From Thermoguttaceae bacterium (GTDB taxonomy: Bacteria > Planctomycetota > Planctomycetia > Pirellulales > Thermoguttaceae): a stretch of 54,184 nt of DNA. Both the position numbers and the translations under genes were made by a program. Below are positions 7,411 to 16,238 of the stretch, in pieces. The stretch lies in assembly GCA_017408405.1 (NCBI GenBank), contig JAFQUP010000090.1:1-54184 (forward strand). The letters run 5' to 3'. Within the stretch, counting starts at the first letter, position 1, and each line of letters begins with the position of its first letter. The notes beneath the pieces are model-generated. The model was not told the origin of the DNA and did not search any database. It saw only the letters and a program-made list of their open reading frames with translations.

Positions 7411-9282
7411 TTAATTTAAGACCATTTCCTTCCCAACGATTCCAGCAGTCTGCTTCACGTCGGCGGAATCGGCCTGGGTAAAATCGGCTTTTACTTTGAA
7501 ATCATCGCGCAACGGCTCGACCGCGGAAGCCAGCTCAATGGAATCGTCATCGACGAACTCGTTTCTCTGGTAAAAAGTCGGCGGCTCGTAGGTTATCCCT
7601 CGTTCCAGCCGTTTTTCCTCACGCCAGATGGTCCAGCGGAGAAATTTCGCTCCGAGGTAGGAGAAGAGACGCATTTTCAGAGTACCAAATTCCTTAAGAA
7701 GATCCCGCAGAAGGTCATCCGCCAAACGATAAACCATTTCGTTTCTTCCCTTAAAGTAACTGCGCATGGCAGCCACCATCGGAATGTACGCGTTACGGAC
7801 AGGAGCCATTTCCCAGTCCCATCGCGCGCGAACACGGGGGTCAGGATGATTTTTGTTTTTGAGCCATCCGTTCAAAAGAGTTCTGGTCAGCCTCATGAGT
7901 GAAGGTCCATTCACGTCATAGTCGGTCTGGAAAGCGCGCCGCAGAAGTTCGGTTTCCAAGCCGTTCTTAATGTACGGGTGACGGTAATTGAAAGCGTATT
8001 GCCCATGCGTGTCCGCGAGGTCGTACTCGGAAGGATCTTTCATGAATCCTTTTTCAGACAATTCCTTGAAAAGAGGAGTTCCGGGATTCGGCGTATAGAG
8101 CATGAACTGATGAAAGTCGGTATGGAAAGAAGCCGCGTAATCAATCGCGGACTGGATATTCTCCGGCGTGTGATCCGGCAGCCCGATGATGCTCGACCCG
8201 AGCAGACGAATACCGTTTTCCTGAAGCGTCGCCAGCAGTTCCCTGGCGTTGACTCCGTTCAATTTATTATATTCGCTCTCTTCTCCCTCAAGACCAATCC
8301 AGACCCATGAAATACCGAGCTGATTCAACTCCTCAATCGAGTACTTGATCAACGCGTTCACGGAACTGAAAACATAAAGCGCCCATGATTTATTGTGTTC
8401 CCGCATCAAATGAAGCAGACGCATGGCGCGCGGTTTATGGAGGAGGAAATTTTCATCCATCATGAAGAAAGAACAGACGTTCATTTCTTTTGAGATTTCG
8501 TTCATGACGTGGAAAAGCTCGTCTCCCGTTTCGTAAAAGTTGACGAATCGTCCCTTTCCCCCAAACATGGCGCTGGTAGCGCAAAAATTGCATCCCATTG
8601 GGCAGCCCACGGAGGGAATGATCGTCGCGGCCGCGTCACCCGGAGAACTGATTCCGACTGCCCGAGTACCAAACCCGCTGTTGATGACGGGGTGGCGCAA
8701 AGGCTGATTCGGATCCTGGTCGAGGTACTCGCGGAACCAGCGAACCCCGTCACCGCGCACGATAAAATCGCAGTCCACGCGCATTTCCAGACCGCCGACA
8801 TTACTGATGTGCCCGCCGACGACGATAACCGCTTCCGGCTGATATTTCCGAATCAGGCGGCACATTTCGCGGACTTTCCCAATGTTGGGAATGATGCTTC
8901 CGATGCCGATCACATCGTATTTTTTTGTTTTCAGCTCTTCAATAAAGCGCTCACGCGTCGGGAAATCAAGGTTTGTGCACGGAGAAACCAGATTGGCCTG
9001 AATGAGCATTTGCCCCCAGGTTCGGTGGAACATCCGAAGCGAGAAAGGGCCCTGCTCCCGCGTTACCTGATTGTGGTAAAGCTCCATCGGGTTGATTTTT
9101 CTTGAGCCAAATTCGTCATCCTGCGCGTAAGGACCAAAAACGCTCGTCAAAAGAAGCGTCGCCTTTTTTCCTTTGGGATGAACCGTCGGCAAGTCATGAA
9201 CGTTTTTCATCTGAACGGTCGGACTGGACGTTGGGACCAAATCATCGGCCGCAAAGACTCTCAATGAAATATTATTCGTCAT
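7411..9282 (-). CDS. B12-binding-domain radical SAM protein
   Basis: A 623-residue cobalamin-binding-type radical SAM enzyme. Residues about 40-190 resemble a B12-binding Rossmann fold (DVIGIGSIIPNIGKV, AVIVVGGHIS). The radical SAM core follows, with the cluster motif C227-x3-C231-x2-C234 in GCPMGCNFC, then FMMDENFLL and IGLEGEESEYNK, typical of the barrel. The C-terminal 200 residues form a helical extension seen in several B12-radical SAM families. Such enzymes methylate or rearrange unactivated carbons in lipids, cofactors or natural products; the substrate here is unknown. The neighbouring acyl-CoA ligase could suggest a lipid substrate, but both have their own upstream regions. Confidence 0.85.
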   Translation of the reverse strand: MTNNISLRVFAADDLVPTSSPTVQMKNVHDLPTVHPKGKKATLLLTSVFGPYAQDDEFGSRKINPMELYHNQVTREQGPFSLRMFHRTWGQMLIQANLVSPCTNLDFPTRERFIEELKTKKYDVIGIGSIIPNIGKVREMCRLIRKYQPEAVIVVGGHISNVGGLEMRVDCDFIVRGDGVRWFREYLDQDPNQPLRHPVINSGFGTRAVGISSPGDAAATIIPSVGCPMGCNFCATSAMFGGKGRFVNFYETGDELFHVMNEISKEMNVCSFFMMDENFLLHKPRAMRLLHLMREHNKSWALYVFSSVNALIKYSIEELNQLGISWVWIGLEGEESEYNKLNGVNARELLATLQENGIRLLGSSIIGLPDHTPENIQSAIDYAASFHTDFHQFMLYTPNPGTPLFKELSEKGFMKDPSEYDLADTHGQYAFNYRHPYIKNGLETELLRRAFQTDYDVNGPSLMRLTRTLLNGWLKNKNHPDPRVRARWDWEMAPVRNAYIPMVAAMRSYFKGRNEMVYRLADDLLRDLLKEFGTLKMRLFSYLGAKFLRWTIWREEKRLERGITYEPPTFYQRNEFVDDDSIELASAVEPLRDDFKVKADFTQADSADVKQTAGIVGKEMVLN

Positions 9283-9829
9283 TTTCTGTTCTCCGCCGGA
9301 TTACGGCTTCTCTTTCTTTCAAAAACCTTTTCAAGTATTCCGGGAACTTCCCCAAAAACAGAACGCTCACTTTTTCTCACAGAATACGTTCTTTGTCTGG
9401 TTCATCATTAAGACATCATTTAAGGAAATTCCATATCCACGAATTATACCCGATTTTTGAGAAAAAAACAGAGCCAGGAGGTAAAAGTCTCGTCTACGCC
9501 GCGTAATCTTTGCGTAAACATTCGGGGCAAATGTAAACCTAATGTAAATATTTCGCTTTCAGAAAAATTTCAACCTGTTACTCGCGCTTAAAAGCAGCGA
9601 TTCCCGCGTTTTTTCAAATTAAATGAGAGAATCTCAAAAGAATGAAAAGATTTTGCTGTTGAAAGAGAGTTTCCCGGCAAAGGAGATTTCCTGACGATGA
9701 AGGTTTTCGTGAATCCCCGCCTCCCCCAAACCTGCCGAATCGGAAAAACCGCGTACGCGATCATTCACGTCACGCGGTTTCGCGAAAGTTAAAAATCATC
9801 CGTTTTTCCGGGATTAAAGTTTTGGGAAG
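9283..9829. other. 547-bp intergenic region
   Basis: No convincing gene. On the minus strand a TATAAT (9448-9443) preceded by GGG could serve the radical SAM gene, although its -35 is poor. A tandem direct repeat, AATGTAAA-CCT-AATGTAAA (9530-9548), reads as TTTACA-N5-TTTACA on the minus strand. A hairpin terminator for the upstream aldo/keto reductase lies at 9746-9780. Confidence 0.4.
9746..9780 (-). terminator. Terminator downstream of aldo/keto reductase
   Basis: AAACCGCGT and ACGCGGTTT form a perfect 9-bp stem. On the minus strand it is followed by a short T run, about 50 nt after the stop at 9830. The T run is short, so strength is uncertain. Confidence 0.55.
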
Positions 9830-10843
9830 TTAACGCGCGCCAAAGAGAGAATCGATGAAATTTAAATCGTCCGCGGCCAGCCGCACACTTCCCGCCAAAG
9901 CGTTTTCCGCGGCATGTTTCGCCGTTCTCGCTCCGCAAAGCACATTCGTTTTCGGCCCAGTACTGAAAGTCCAGGCAATAACCAGCTGCGCCATCGAAAG
10001 TCCATATTTTACGGTCAACGAATGCATTTGTTCCAGTTTTTCATTCACCCTCTGAATGGCGTCCGGCGCGAAACGCGGATCCATTGAACGGAAGTCACCC
10101 TCCGGAAACGTCTCATCCGGAGAAAGATTCCCCGTCAAAAGCCCATGAGCCAGCGGCGCGTACGAAAGGAGATTCATCTCATTTTCCTGGACGGTTTTGG
10201 CCATTCCAGAAGTCTGAACTTCCCGATCCACCAGACTGAAACGTTCCTGAAGGACATCCACGTATCCCGTTTTCTGGTATTCCGCGAGCTGTTCCGGAGT
10301 CACGTTTGAAACCCCAATGGCCCTGATTTTTCCTTCTTCCTTCAGCTTCAACAGAGTCTCCATCGTTTCGGCAATTGATGAAGTCACGTCCTGGCAGTGG
10401 ACCTGGTAAAGATCAACGTAATCCGTCTGAAGCAGTTTCAGACTCCTCTCCAGCTCCGCGCGGATCGAGTCCGGACGGAGATAACGGTAAAGAATCCATT
10501 CGTAATTCTCGGCCGTTCCAAGAGATTTCTCCGTGGAATAAACGTGAATCTCCCCTTCTCCTTCCGGTTTCGGCTCCCTCTCCCACCAAATGCCGCATTT
10601 GGTCGCGAGAACCGCCTTGTCGCGGCGGCCAAGCAGGGCTTTTCCAACGACTTCCTCTGAATATCCAAAACCATAAAGCGGAGCCGTGTCAATGAGATTA
10701 ATTCCATGGTCAAGTGCCGAGTGAATGGCAGAGATTGAGTCTCTTTCTTCCGCGCCGCCCCACATCCAGCCGCCAATGCCCCACGTTCCGAGTGCCACGA
10801 CGGACGTGGAAATGCCTGATTTACCGAGCGGAATCATCTGCAT
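9830..10843 (-). CDS. Aldo/keto reductase
   Basis: A 337-residue NADPH-dependent oxidoreductase of the aldo/keto reductase superfamily. The catalytic tetrad is visible: Asp52 and Tyr57 in NLIDTAPLYG, Lys82 in LATKCG and His149 in YQVHCQD. The cofactor-binding C-terminal part includes LVIAWTFS and VLCGARTAKHAAEN, typical of the YhdN/Tas-like subfamily acting on small aldehydes or ketones. A perfect promoter lies upstream and a hairpin downstream, so it is monocistronic. The physiological substrate is not known. Confidence 0.92.
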   Translation of the reverse strand: MQMIPLGKSGISTSVVALGTWGIGGWMWGGAEERDSISAIHSALDHGINLIDTAPLYGFGYSEEVVGKALLGRRDKAVLATKCGIWWEREPKPEGEGEIHVYSTEKSLGTAENYEWILYRYLRPDSIRAELERSLKLLQTDYVDLYQVHCQDVTSSIAETMETLLKLKEEGKIRAIGVSNVTPEQLAEYQKTGYVDVLQERFSLVDREVQTSGMAKTVQENEMNLLSYAPLAHGLLTGNLSPDETFPEGDFRSMDPRFAPDAIQRVNEKLEQMHSLTVKYGLSMAQLVIAWTFSTGPKTNVLCGARTAKHAAENALAGSVRLAADDLNFIDSLFGAR

Positions 10844-10899
10844 GGCAAAAGTCCTTTCTTTTTGAATTTTAATTTAATCTGTTTCACCGAATATCGCCA

Positions 10900-10928
10900 A
10901 TTATAGCACATTCGGTTGCCAATGTCAA
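10900..10928 (-). promoter_or_regulatory. Promoter of aldo/keto reductase
   Basis: TTGACA (10928-10923), a 17-bp spacer and TATAAT (10905-10900) on the minus strand: full consensus and optimal spacing, 57 bp before the start codon. The stretch from here to 11180 contains no gene I can support. Confidence 0.85.
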
Positions 10929-11180
10929 GTTTTCCCCGCTAAAAATTTCCGGACTTCTCACGCCGCCGCTTTTAAAAACCGTTTTATTCCGTCTCTTCGA
11001 CACCAACTTCACGTCAATTTTTGAAAATTCAGACTCAAATCTGAGGCGGAATTAACCTGACTATTAAGTTTCGCGGGAAAATTCATTCCTCGTTCCGATG
11101 GCCGTTAAATAAAAATTCCTCGAATTCTTCCCTGAACGGAATTCATTCGAGGACTAAACTCATCGCGTTTTCTGAAAGTA

Positions 11181-11280
11181 AATCACGATTTAACGAAGAC
11201 CTTCCCAACGTGATTTCCAGCCAAAATCAGACTCAACCGCCTTCCGGAAATTGAGTTTGGGAAGATCCTTGAGTCTGATT
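11181..11280 (-). promoter_or_regulatory. Complex inverted repeats after rnfB (terminator-like or regulatory RNA structure)
   Basis: Three overlapping pairings are possible. AATCAGACTCAA (11225-11236) matches TTGAGTCTGATT (11269-11280) perfectly over 12 bp. CTTCCCAA (11201-11208) matches TTGGGAAG (11257-11264). AATCACG (11181-11187) matches CGTGATT (11209-11215). The first two arms interleave, so they would form alternative folds or a pseudoknot. The element starts 31 nt after the rnfB stop and lacks a strong T run. Confidence 0.5.
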
Positions 11281-11311
11281 GGGCGACAAAGTTCAAAATC
11301 GCGCTCTGCCG

Positions 11312-12280
11312 CTAATTTTTACGGCGCGGAGGAGCTTCCCACTGCTCACTGTTCACCGTCGCGTGGGTTCCGTCCGGATGGAACTGATCCATTGTCGTCC
11401 TTGGTTTGGGATTAATGATTTCATCCATTTCTTCATGTTCCGTCGCCTTAATGTCTTCTTCTGTCGGTTCACCAACATAAATAAGCATCTTTGCCGGGCA
11501 TTTGTTCACGATCATCCCAAGAACGTCCCCGTCCTGGTAGTGCTCATAGTCAATCGTCGGAAGGTTTTCAGACATCATGAACATTTCGGAACTGTTCCTC
11601 TGACATGAGCCGCACCCAATGCAGCCGACACGGCAAACGGCCTTCACCTCCGGCCCTTTCTCCTGATTCGAGCAGGCAACCGCCAAAATCTGCGATTTAC
11701 GGAACGGAATAATTGAGATAATGTGCCTCGGACAAGTCGTTTCGCACATACGGCAGCCAACGCACTGATGGTAACGTATCCTGGCCAGGCCATCCACGAT
11801 TGAAATGGCATCGTTAGGACAGGCCCGCATGCAGTCGCCAAAACCAAGACAACCGTAAGTGCAGTCCTGAATTCCAGAGACAAGATTCGCGGCGACACAG
11901 GTTTTTTCACCCGCGTAATTCTGGCGTCCCAAACGCTGGTGCTCATTCGCGCTGCAATGAACGACCGCTTTGTACGGCAAAGTCTCAACCACGGCACAGC
12001 CAAGAATCTGCGCGATTAAAGTATTTGCCTCTTTACCGCACTGTGTGCAGGCTCCCGGTTTCGCATTCCCCATCACCAGCTGCGCCGCGTATTCACTGCA
12101 CCCGGCAAAACCGCACGCTCCGCAGTTTGCCCCAGGAAGAACTTCAATCAACTTTTCAATTTTCGGATCGACCTCTACCCGGAAAGCTACGTTGGCCCAA
12201 CCAAGAATCCAGCCCATGACGACCGCTAAAAGAAGCATCACGCCAACTGCAACCAAAATCGAAACGATAGTAACCGACAT
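11312..12280 (-). CDS. rnfB: Electron transport complex subunit RnfB
   Basis: RnfB is the iron-sulfur subunit that takes electrons from ferredoxin in the membrane Rnf complex. The N-terminal membrane helix (about 4-27) is followed by the [4Fe-4S] domain with Cys53, Cys56, Cys61 and Cys78 (NCGACGFAGC and GAC). Ferredoxin-type clusters follow (CLGFGDCMRACP, CVGCRMCETTCP), with a further Cys-rich segment (CIGCGSC). The 322 residues and the hydrophilic tail (EEMDEIINPKPR) are slightly longer than many homologues. It is last in the rnf operon, 215 nt after the SGNH hydrolase gene, a gap that holds a long inverted repeat. Confidence 0.95.
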   Translation of the reverse strand: MSVTIVSILVAVGVMLLLAVVMGWILGWANVAFRVEVDPKIEKLIEVLPGANCGACGFAGCSEYAAQLVMGNAKPGACTQCGKEANTLIAQILGCAVVETLPYKAVVHCSANEHQRLGRQNYAGEKTCVAANLVSGIQDCTYGCLGFGDCMRACPNDAISIVDGLARIRYHQCVGCRMCETTCPRHIISIIPFRKSQILAVACSNQEKGPEVKAVCRVGCIGCGSCQRNSSEMFMMSENLPTIDYEHYQDGDVLGMIVNKCPAKMLIYVGEPTEEDIKATEHEEMDEIINPKPRTTMDQFHPDGTHATVNSEQWEAPPRRKN

Positions 12281-12355
12281 AAGTTTTTCCTAAAACAAAC
12301 AGAACTAATCTGCGAACGAACAATTAAAAACTATTGGAAATAATTGAAACGCAGA

Positions 12356-12382
12356 ACATTAAACATAAAAAACATTTAATGT
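12356..12382. promoter_or_regulatory. Inverted repeat upstream of rnfB
   Basis: ACATTAAA, 11 bp, TTTAATGT: a perfect 8-N11-8 inverted repeat in the 215-bp gap between the SGNH hydrolase and rnfB. It could be an operator for separate control of rnfB or a weak mRNA hairpin. Confidence 0.4.
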
Positions 12383-12495
12383 GCCGCGAATGAAAAAACG
12401 GAATGGACGAATTCCTCATGCCTGACCCAAACGCGCGTCTTACGCTCATTGAATTCGGTCAGCCTTTTGATTCACCCCTCACGTTAAGCAGGGCC

Positions 12496-13821
12496 TCACT
12501 CGAAAATCTTCATGAGCGCGTCCGCGAAAAGGGACATTCCGAATCGGTTCGGATGATTAATATTATTCACCATCAGCGTGGAGTACGGAATTCCCAAACG
12601 ATAAAGCTGACCGTAATAAAAAGAAGCGTCCGCGACCGCGACACGATGTTTCAGCGCGAACTCCTTCAGTCCGCGAACATACGGACGAGGATCATCATCA
12701 ATCCCTTTCTCGCTCTTCAAACCCATCCAGTCGGCACGAACATAATGCGGAGCGCAAATGATCCATTCCATCCCGCGCGCCTGAAAATCAGCGAGAATCT
12801 CTGAATAATCCTTTTCAACATCCGCAGGAGATAAACCGGAATCATTCACGAACTCCATCACGACCAAGTCTGGCTTCACATTTAAAACGTGCTCCACGTA
12901 ATTCTTTGGAGTACCCGGTTTCGCATTCCGGTACGAACGGGAACTTCGCCCACCCCACCCTTCATGAATCAATTCAATCTTCGCGTTTGGGTAACGTTTC
13001 TGAAGACGAGCGACAAACTGGCACTGCCATCGGTCCTCCGGCGGAAGGTACCCGCAAGCCGTCACGCTGTCACCCCACGCCAAGACGCGAACCGTTTCGC
13101 CGCGCTCAAGTTTCGAGAGCGTTTTGGGCAAAACCTCATCAGCGGTAAATATCGGCTGATATTCTTTCACCGCCGAAGTCGGAAACAGATTGGCCTCGTC
13201 CAAACGCTCAACGCGGCCGGAAATCCAAATCGTGCCGAGAAGTTTCTCCTGGGGATGAATCCGCGGCAATTCCGGATTGGAGACATGCGACTCTCCCTGA
13301 ATAAGCCGCATTTTGCCGTCTTGCGTCAGAACGATCGCGTCAAGACGCATTTTGCCGTATTGGTACGAAACAAAAACCGGCGTGCCTGGTTCGATTCGGC
13401 CATTTTCCTGCCGTCCGATATTCCCCCAATCCTCATCCACAAGATAATCGCGCCCCGCCTCAAAAACGATTCCGGAAGGATCATCCGACGGAGCCGAACG
13501 CACGACTTCCGATTTGGGAAGAAAGGCTTTGCGGACCGCGCACTCCATCGCCCGAACTCCAGAAAAAGGAACCGCTTTGCGCCATGAAGGACCGGCTGGA
13601 TTGAAAACCGGAAGCGAGTTGATTTTCTCATCGGTCACAGACGTCAGTTTCGCCGGCTCAATCGTGAAATCCTGTGTCTGACCCGCGTACGTGACGCGAA
13701 CGGACCAATCGCCCGTCAACTCCATGACCGCGGCGGCTGCGTTTTCCTCGCCAAAAATCAAACCCGGAAGAAGGACAAACTGCCACAAAGCGGCAAAAAT
13801 GAAGGTCGAAAGGTACTTCAT
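12496..13821 (-). CDS. Secreted SGNH/GDSL hydrolase embedded in the rnf operon
   Basis: A 441-residue exported hydrolase. It has a signal peptide (MKYLSTFIFAALWQFVLLPG, cleavage near residue 24-30), an N-terminal beta-type domain of about 200 residues, and an SGNH hydrolase domain from about 240. The block I motif WGDSVTACG carries Ser252. The oxyanion Gly is in HEGWGGRSS, the Asn in FVNDSG, and the block V His423 is in NNINHPNRFG. SGNH enzymes deacetylate carbohydrates or hydrolyse esters. Only 24 nt separate it from rnfA, so it is probably cotranscribed with the Rnf genes. There is no obvious functional link to electron transport. Confidence 0.85.
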   Translation of the reverse strand: MKYLSTFIFAALWQFVLLPGLIFGEENAAAAVMELTGDWSVRVTYAGQTQDFTIEPAKLTSVTDEKINSLPVFNPAGPSWRKAVPFSGVRAMECAVRKAFLPKSEVVRSAPSDDPSGIVFEAGRDYLVDEDWGNIGRQENGRIEPGTPVFVSYQYGKMRLDAIVLTQDGKMRLIQGESHVSNPELPRIHPQEKLLGTIWISGRVERLDEANLFPTSAVKEYQPIFTADEVLPKTLSKLERGETVRVLAWGDSVTACGYLPPEDRWQCQFVARLQKRYPNAKIELIHEGWGGRSSRSYRNAKPGTPKNYVEHVLNVKPDLVVMEFVNDSGLSPADVEKDYSEILADFQARGMEWIICAPHYVRADWMGLKSEKGIDDDPRPYVRGLKEFALKHRVAVADASFYYGQLYRLGIPYSTLMVNNINHPNRFGMSLFADALMKIFE

Positions 13822-13845
13822 CTGAAAATCTCCATCATCTTAAAT

Positions 13846-14697
13846 TTAAGCAGGATTTGCCAATTCTCCCGGCATTTCCTCAACCTCAATTTCAACATTC
13901 GGTTTTTCCGAAACCTTTAAATCTGAAGATTGATCAGCCGCTTGGGAAGAATCGGTATCTTTTGACGAAACGCCTGCCGAATCTGAATTTTGAAGTTCAA
14001 CCGCTTCTGTCGGCGCGGCGAAAAGACTCTTTTCAACTCCTTTATCCACACCGGAAAATCCCATAAAGGCCATGGCAAGTATCGAAGCCGTGATCAGCGC
14101 GATTCCCACGCCGCGGAATGGTTCAGGAACATCTGCCATATCAAGCTCTTCACGGATTCCAGCCATGATGGAAATCGCCAGCGTAAATCCCAAACCGCCT
14201 CCAATCGAATAAAGTAAAGCGGTGTGGAGTCCCCAAAGCTGCGCGGGATCCTGAAGATTCTTCAAAATCTCCAAACACGCGAAAAGAATCGCGCAGTTCG
14301 TGGTAATCAGAGGCAAAAAAACGCCGAACGCTTTATAGAGCGATGGGAAAAAACGTCGCACGTACATTTCGACAAACTGCACGCTTGCCGCGATTACGAA
14401 AATATAGACAAGATAGGAAAGTATGGACAAATCAGGAGCAGCCCCTTCACCTCCGCAGATTCCCCAGACCCAGACGACAAGCGGCGCTTCGGGACGCAGG
14501 ATAAAATAAGTAATTGTCCAGCAGAGAAACGCAGCGATAGCCATGACGAATGTCACCGCGCAGCCCATGCCAAACGCCGTACTCAGTTTACGCGAAACTC
14601 CAAGAAAAGCGCAGATACCGACGAAATATTTCAAAACAAAATTATTGATGACCGCGGTTCCAACGACAAGCAGGATCATTTGAATTAAAAGTTCCAT
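13846..14697 (-). CDS. rnfA: Electron transport complex subunit RnfA, with C-terminal extension
   Basis: RnfA is a six-helix integral membrane subunit of the Rnf ferredoxin:NAD+ oxidoreductase. Residues 1-210 show the family: [20 protein letters not shown], the second half-repeat [16 protein letters not shown] with its conserved Cys, and [18 protein letters not shown]. At 283 residues it is about 80-90 longer than usual. The additional tail (from about 215) is Ser/Asp/Glu-rich and unstructured in appearance, ending [13 protein letters not shown]. rnfE lies 16 nt upstream, and the SGNH gene 24 nt downstream. Confidence 0.94.
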   Translation of the reverse strand: MELLIQMILLVVGTAVINNFVLKYFVGICAFLGVSRKLSTAFGMGCAVTFVMAIAAFLCWTITYFILRPEAPLVVWVWGICGGEGAAPDLSILSYLVYIFVIAASVQFVEMYVRRFFPSLYKAFGVFLPLITTNCAILFACLEILKNLQDPAQLWGLHTALLYSIGGGLGFTLAISIMAGIREELDMADVPEPFRGVGIALITASILAMAFMGFSGVDKGVEKSLFAAPTEAVELQNSDSAGVSSKDTDSSQAADQSSDLKVSEKPNVEIEVEEMPGELANPA

Positions 14698-14713
14698 CTG
14701 TTGCCTCCCTTAA

Positions 14714-15328
14714 TTATTTTGATTCCAGCCTGGCCTGAATGAAATTGAACAGCGCCAAAAGAACGCCAAGCGTCAAAAACGCTCCCGGCGGAAGAATCAT
14801 GATGCTCCACGGCGTCCAGACCTCAGGCGGAAGAACGGTCAGTCCAAACCAGGTTCCAGAACCAAGAATTTCTCGAACCGTCGCGATCGAGGCCAGCCCA
14901 AGAGTAAAGCCGACGCCAACGCCAAGAGCGTCCATTGCCGAGACAAAAGGTCCCTGAACCGCCGCGCAAACCTCACAGCGCGAAATAATGATGCAGTTGA
15001 CGATAATCAGCGGAATATACGGCCCCAACTGTTTGCTCATCTCGAACATATGCGCGGCTAAAAGCCGATCCACAACCGTAACGAATGTCGCAATCGTCAG
15101 CGTAAAAACGAGAATGCGCAGATGAGGCTGAAGCAGTTTGCGAATCAGACTGATCATGATGTTCGAACAGAGCAGGACAAACGTCGTGGCACCGGCCATC
15201 GTCAGCGCGGCCTGCATATTGTTCGTGACAGCCAACGTTGGACACATTCCCAAAAGCAGACGGTAAATCGGATTTTCTGGAATAATTCCATTAATAAAAC
15301 GTTGAACGGCAGTGGGTAAAGAACTCAT
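14714..15328 (-). CDS. rnfE: Electron transport complex subunit RnfE
   Basis: RnfE is the inverted-topology partner of RnfA and forms the membrane core of the Rnf complex. The 204 residues are normal length. Diagnostic segments are FINGIIPENPIYRLLLGMCPTLA, IPLIIVNCIIISRCEV with the conserved Cys of the RnfA/E iron-sulfur site, and GVGFTLGLASIATVREILG. Six hydrophobic stretches are visible. It lies between rnfG and rnfA in the same orientation. Confidence 0.95.
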   Translation of the reverse strand: MSSLPTAVQRFINGIIPENPIYRLLLGMCPTLAVTNNMQAALTMAGATTFVLLCSNIMISLIRKLLQPHLRILVFTLTIATFVTVVDRLLAAHMFEMSKQLGPYIPLIIVNCIIISRCEVCAAVQGPFVSAMDALGVGVGFTLGLASIATVREILGSGTWFGLTVLPPEVWTPWSIMILPPGAFLTLGVLLALFNFIQARLESK

Positions 15329-15500
15329 TTTACTTTAATCTTTCATCAAACGGCCAAGCCGTGAAAGTGGACATTTGAATTAAAAACCAAATTTGGATTT
15401 TCCTTTTGGCGGAACCTCTCAAATCCGACACCTTTCCCTTTTACGATTTGGGAATCACGCGCCGGAGTTGATGGTCGGCAGTTTTCGTTACTCGCTTTCG

Positions 15501-16139
15501 TTACTTTACGGCAGCCAGAGCAGAGGCGCGGTAGTTCGCGATCGAGTTATTGACGATGTCACAGACCGCTTTAGAGGAAATGGTCGCGCCGGTCAGTGCC
15601 TGAATTTCATGCGGTGCCGTGGGAACTCCCGCCTTGGCCGTAAGCGGCGTGGAAACGCCTTTGCCGATAAACTGTGAACGAAAAGGCTCGTCCACGATAA
15701 AATTTCCCAGCCCCGGCGTTTCCTTTTGCTCCAAAACGAAAAGTCCGGTAATCGTTTCCGCCTGCGGATCAAGACCAATGATCAGCGAAATGACATCGCC
15801 GAAACCCTGTCCAACTCCAGGAAAAAGCCAACCGATATGGTTCCCTTCCGCGTTGAATACCTGAAGAATCCGCGCGGGTTTTCCATCCGTTCCCTGAATG
15901 ACCAGTTCCACCGTTTTGGAGGGGTCAGCCCCCGCGATCAATGACGGAATTTGCGAATAGGTAGCCTGCCTCTGATTTTCCTCGATTCGAGGACGGAGAT
16001 TGATCTGGACCGTGACGAGAATCACCGCGTAAAAAGCCGAAAGGAAAATAACGAGCCATGCCTGGAGAAGATACGAAGGACGCTTCCGGGATTCAACTCC
16101 GGCAGACTCAACAGTTCCAGAAGGATCGGAAACGGGAAT
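15501..16139 (-). CDS. rnfG: Electron transport complex subunit RnfG (start codon unclear; upstream in-frame stop)
   Basis: RnfG carries a covalently bound FMN and faces the periplasm. The frame gives one N-terminal membrane helix (YLLQAWLVIFLSAFYAVILV) and the FMN_bind domain, ending TGATISSKAV, where Thr186 (212-residue numbering) is the expected flavin attachment site. The start is a problem. The only nearby ATG (16154-16152) is in the same frame but reads ATG TGC AAT TAA, so a stop lies at codon 4. An ATT at 16139 would start just after it and keep the helix; a GTG at 16025 would cut the helix. I use 16139. A point change, recoding or sequence error is possible. Confidence 0.8.
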   Translation of the reverse strand: MPVSDPSGTVESAGVESRKRPSYLLQAWLVIFLSAFYAVILVTVQINLRPRIEENQRQATYSQIPSLIAGADPSKTVELVIQGTDGKPARILQVFNAEGNHIGWLFPGVGQGFGDVISLIIGLDPQAETITGLFVLEQKETPGLGNFIVDEPFRSQFIGKGVSTPLTAKAGVPTAPHEIQALTGATISSKAVCDIVNNSIANYRASALAAVK

Positions 16140-16238
16140 TTTTTAATTGCACATGGAAAATAAAAACCGTTTAACGGATAAAATTGGTTTGGAAAACGCG
16201 ATAAAAATCGACGGGAATGACCTGGGAAATCCCCAAAA

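Noticed and set aside
12889..13587. 232-codon plus-strand frame opposite the SGNH hydrolase
   Set aside because: Shadow; Arg/Phe/His-rich composition typical of antisense frames.
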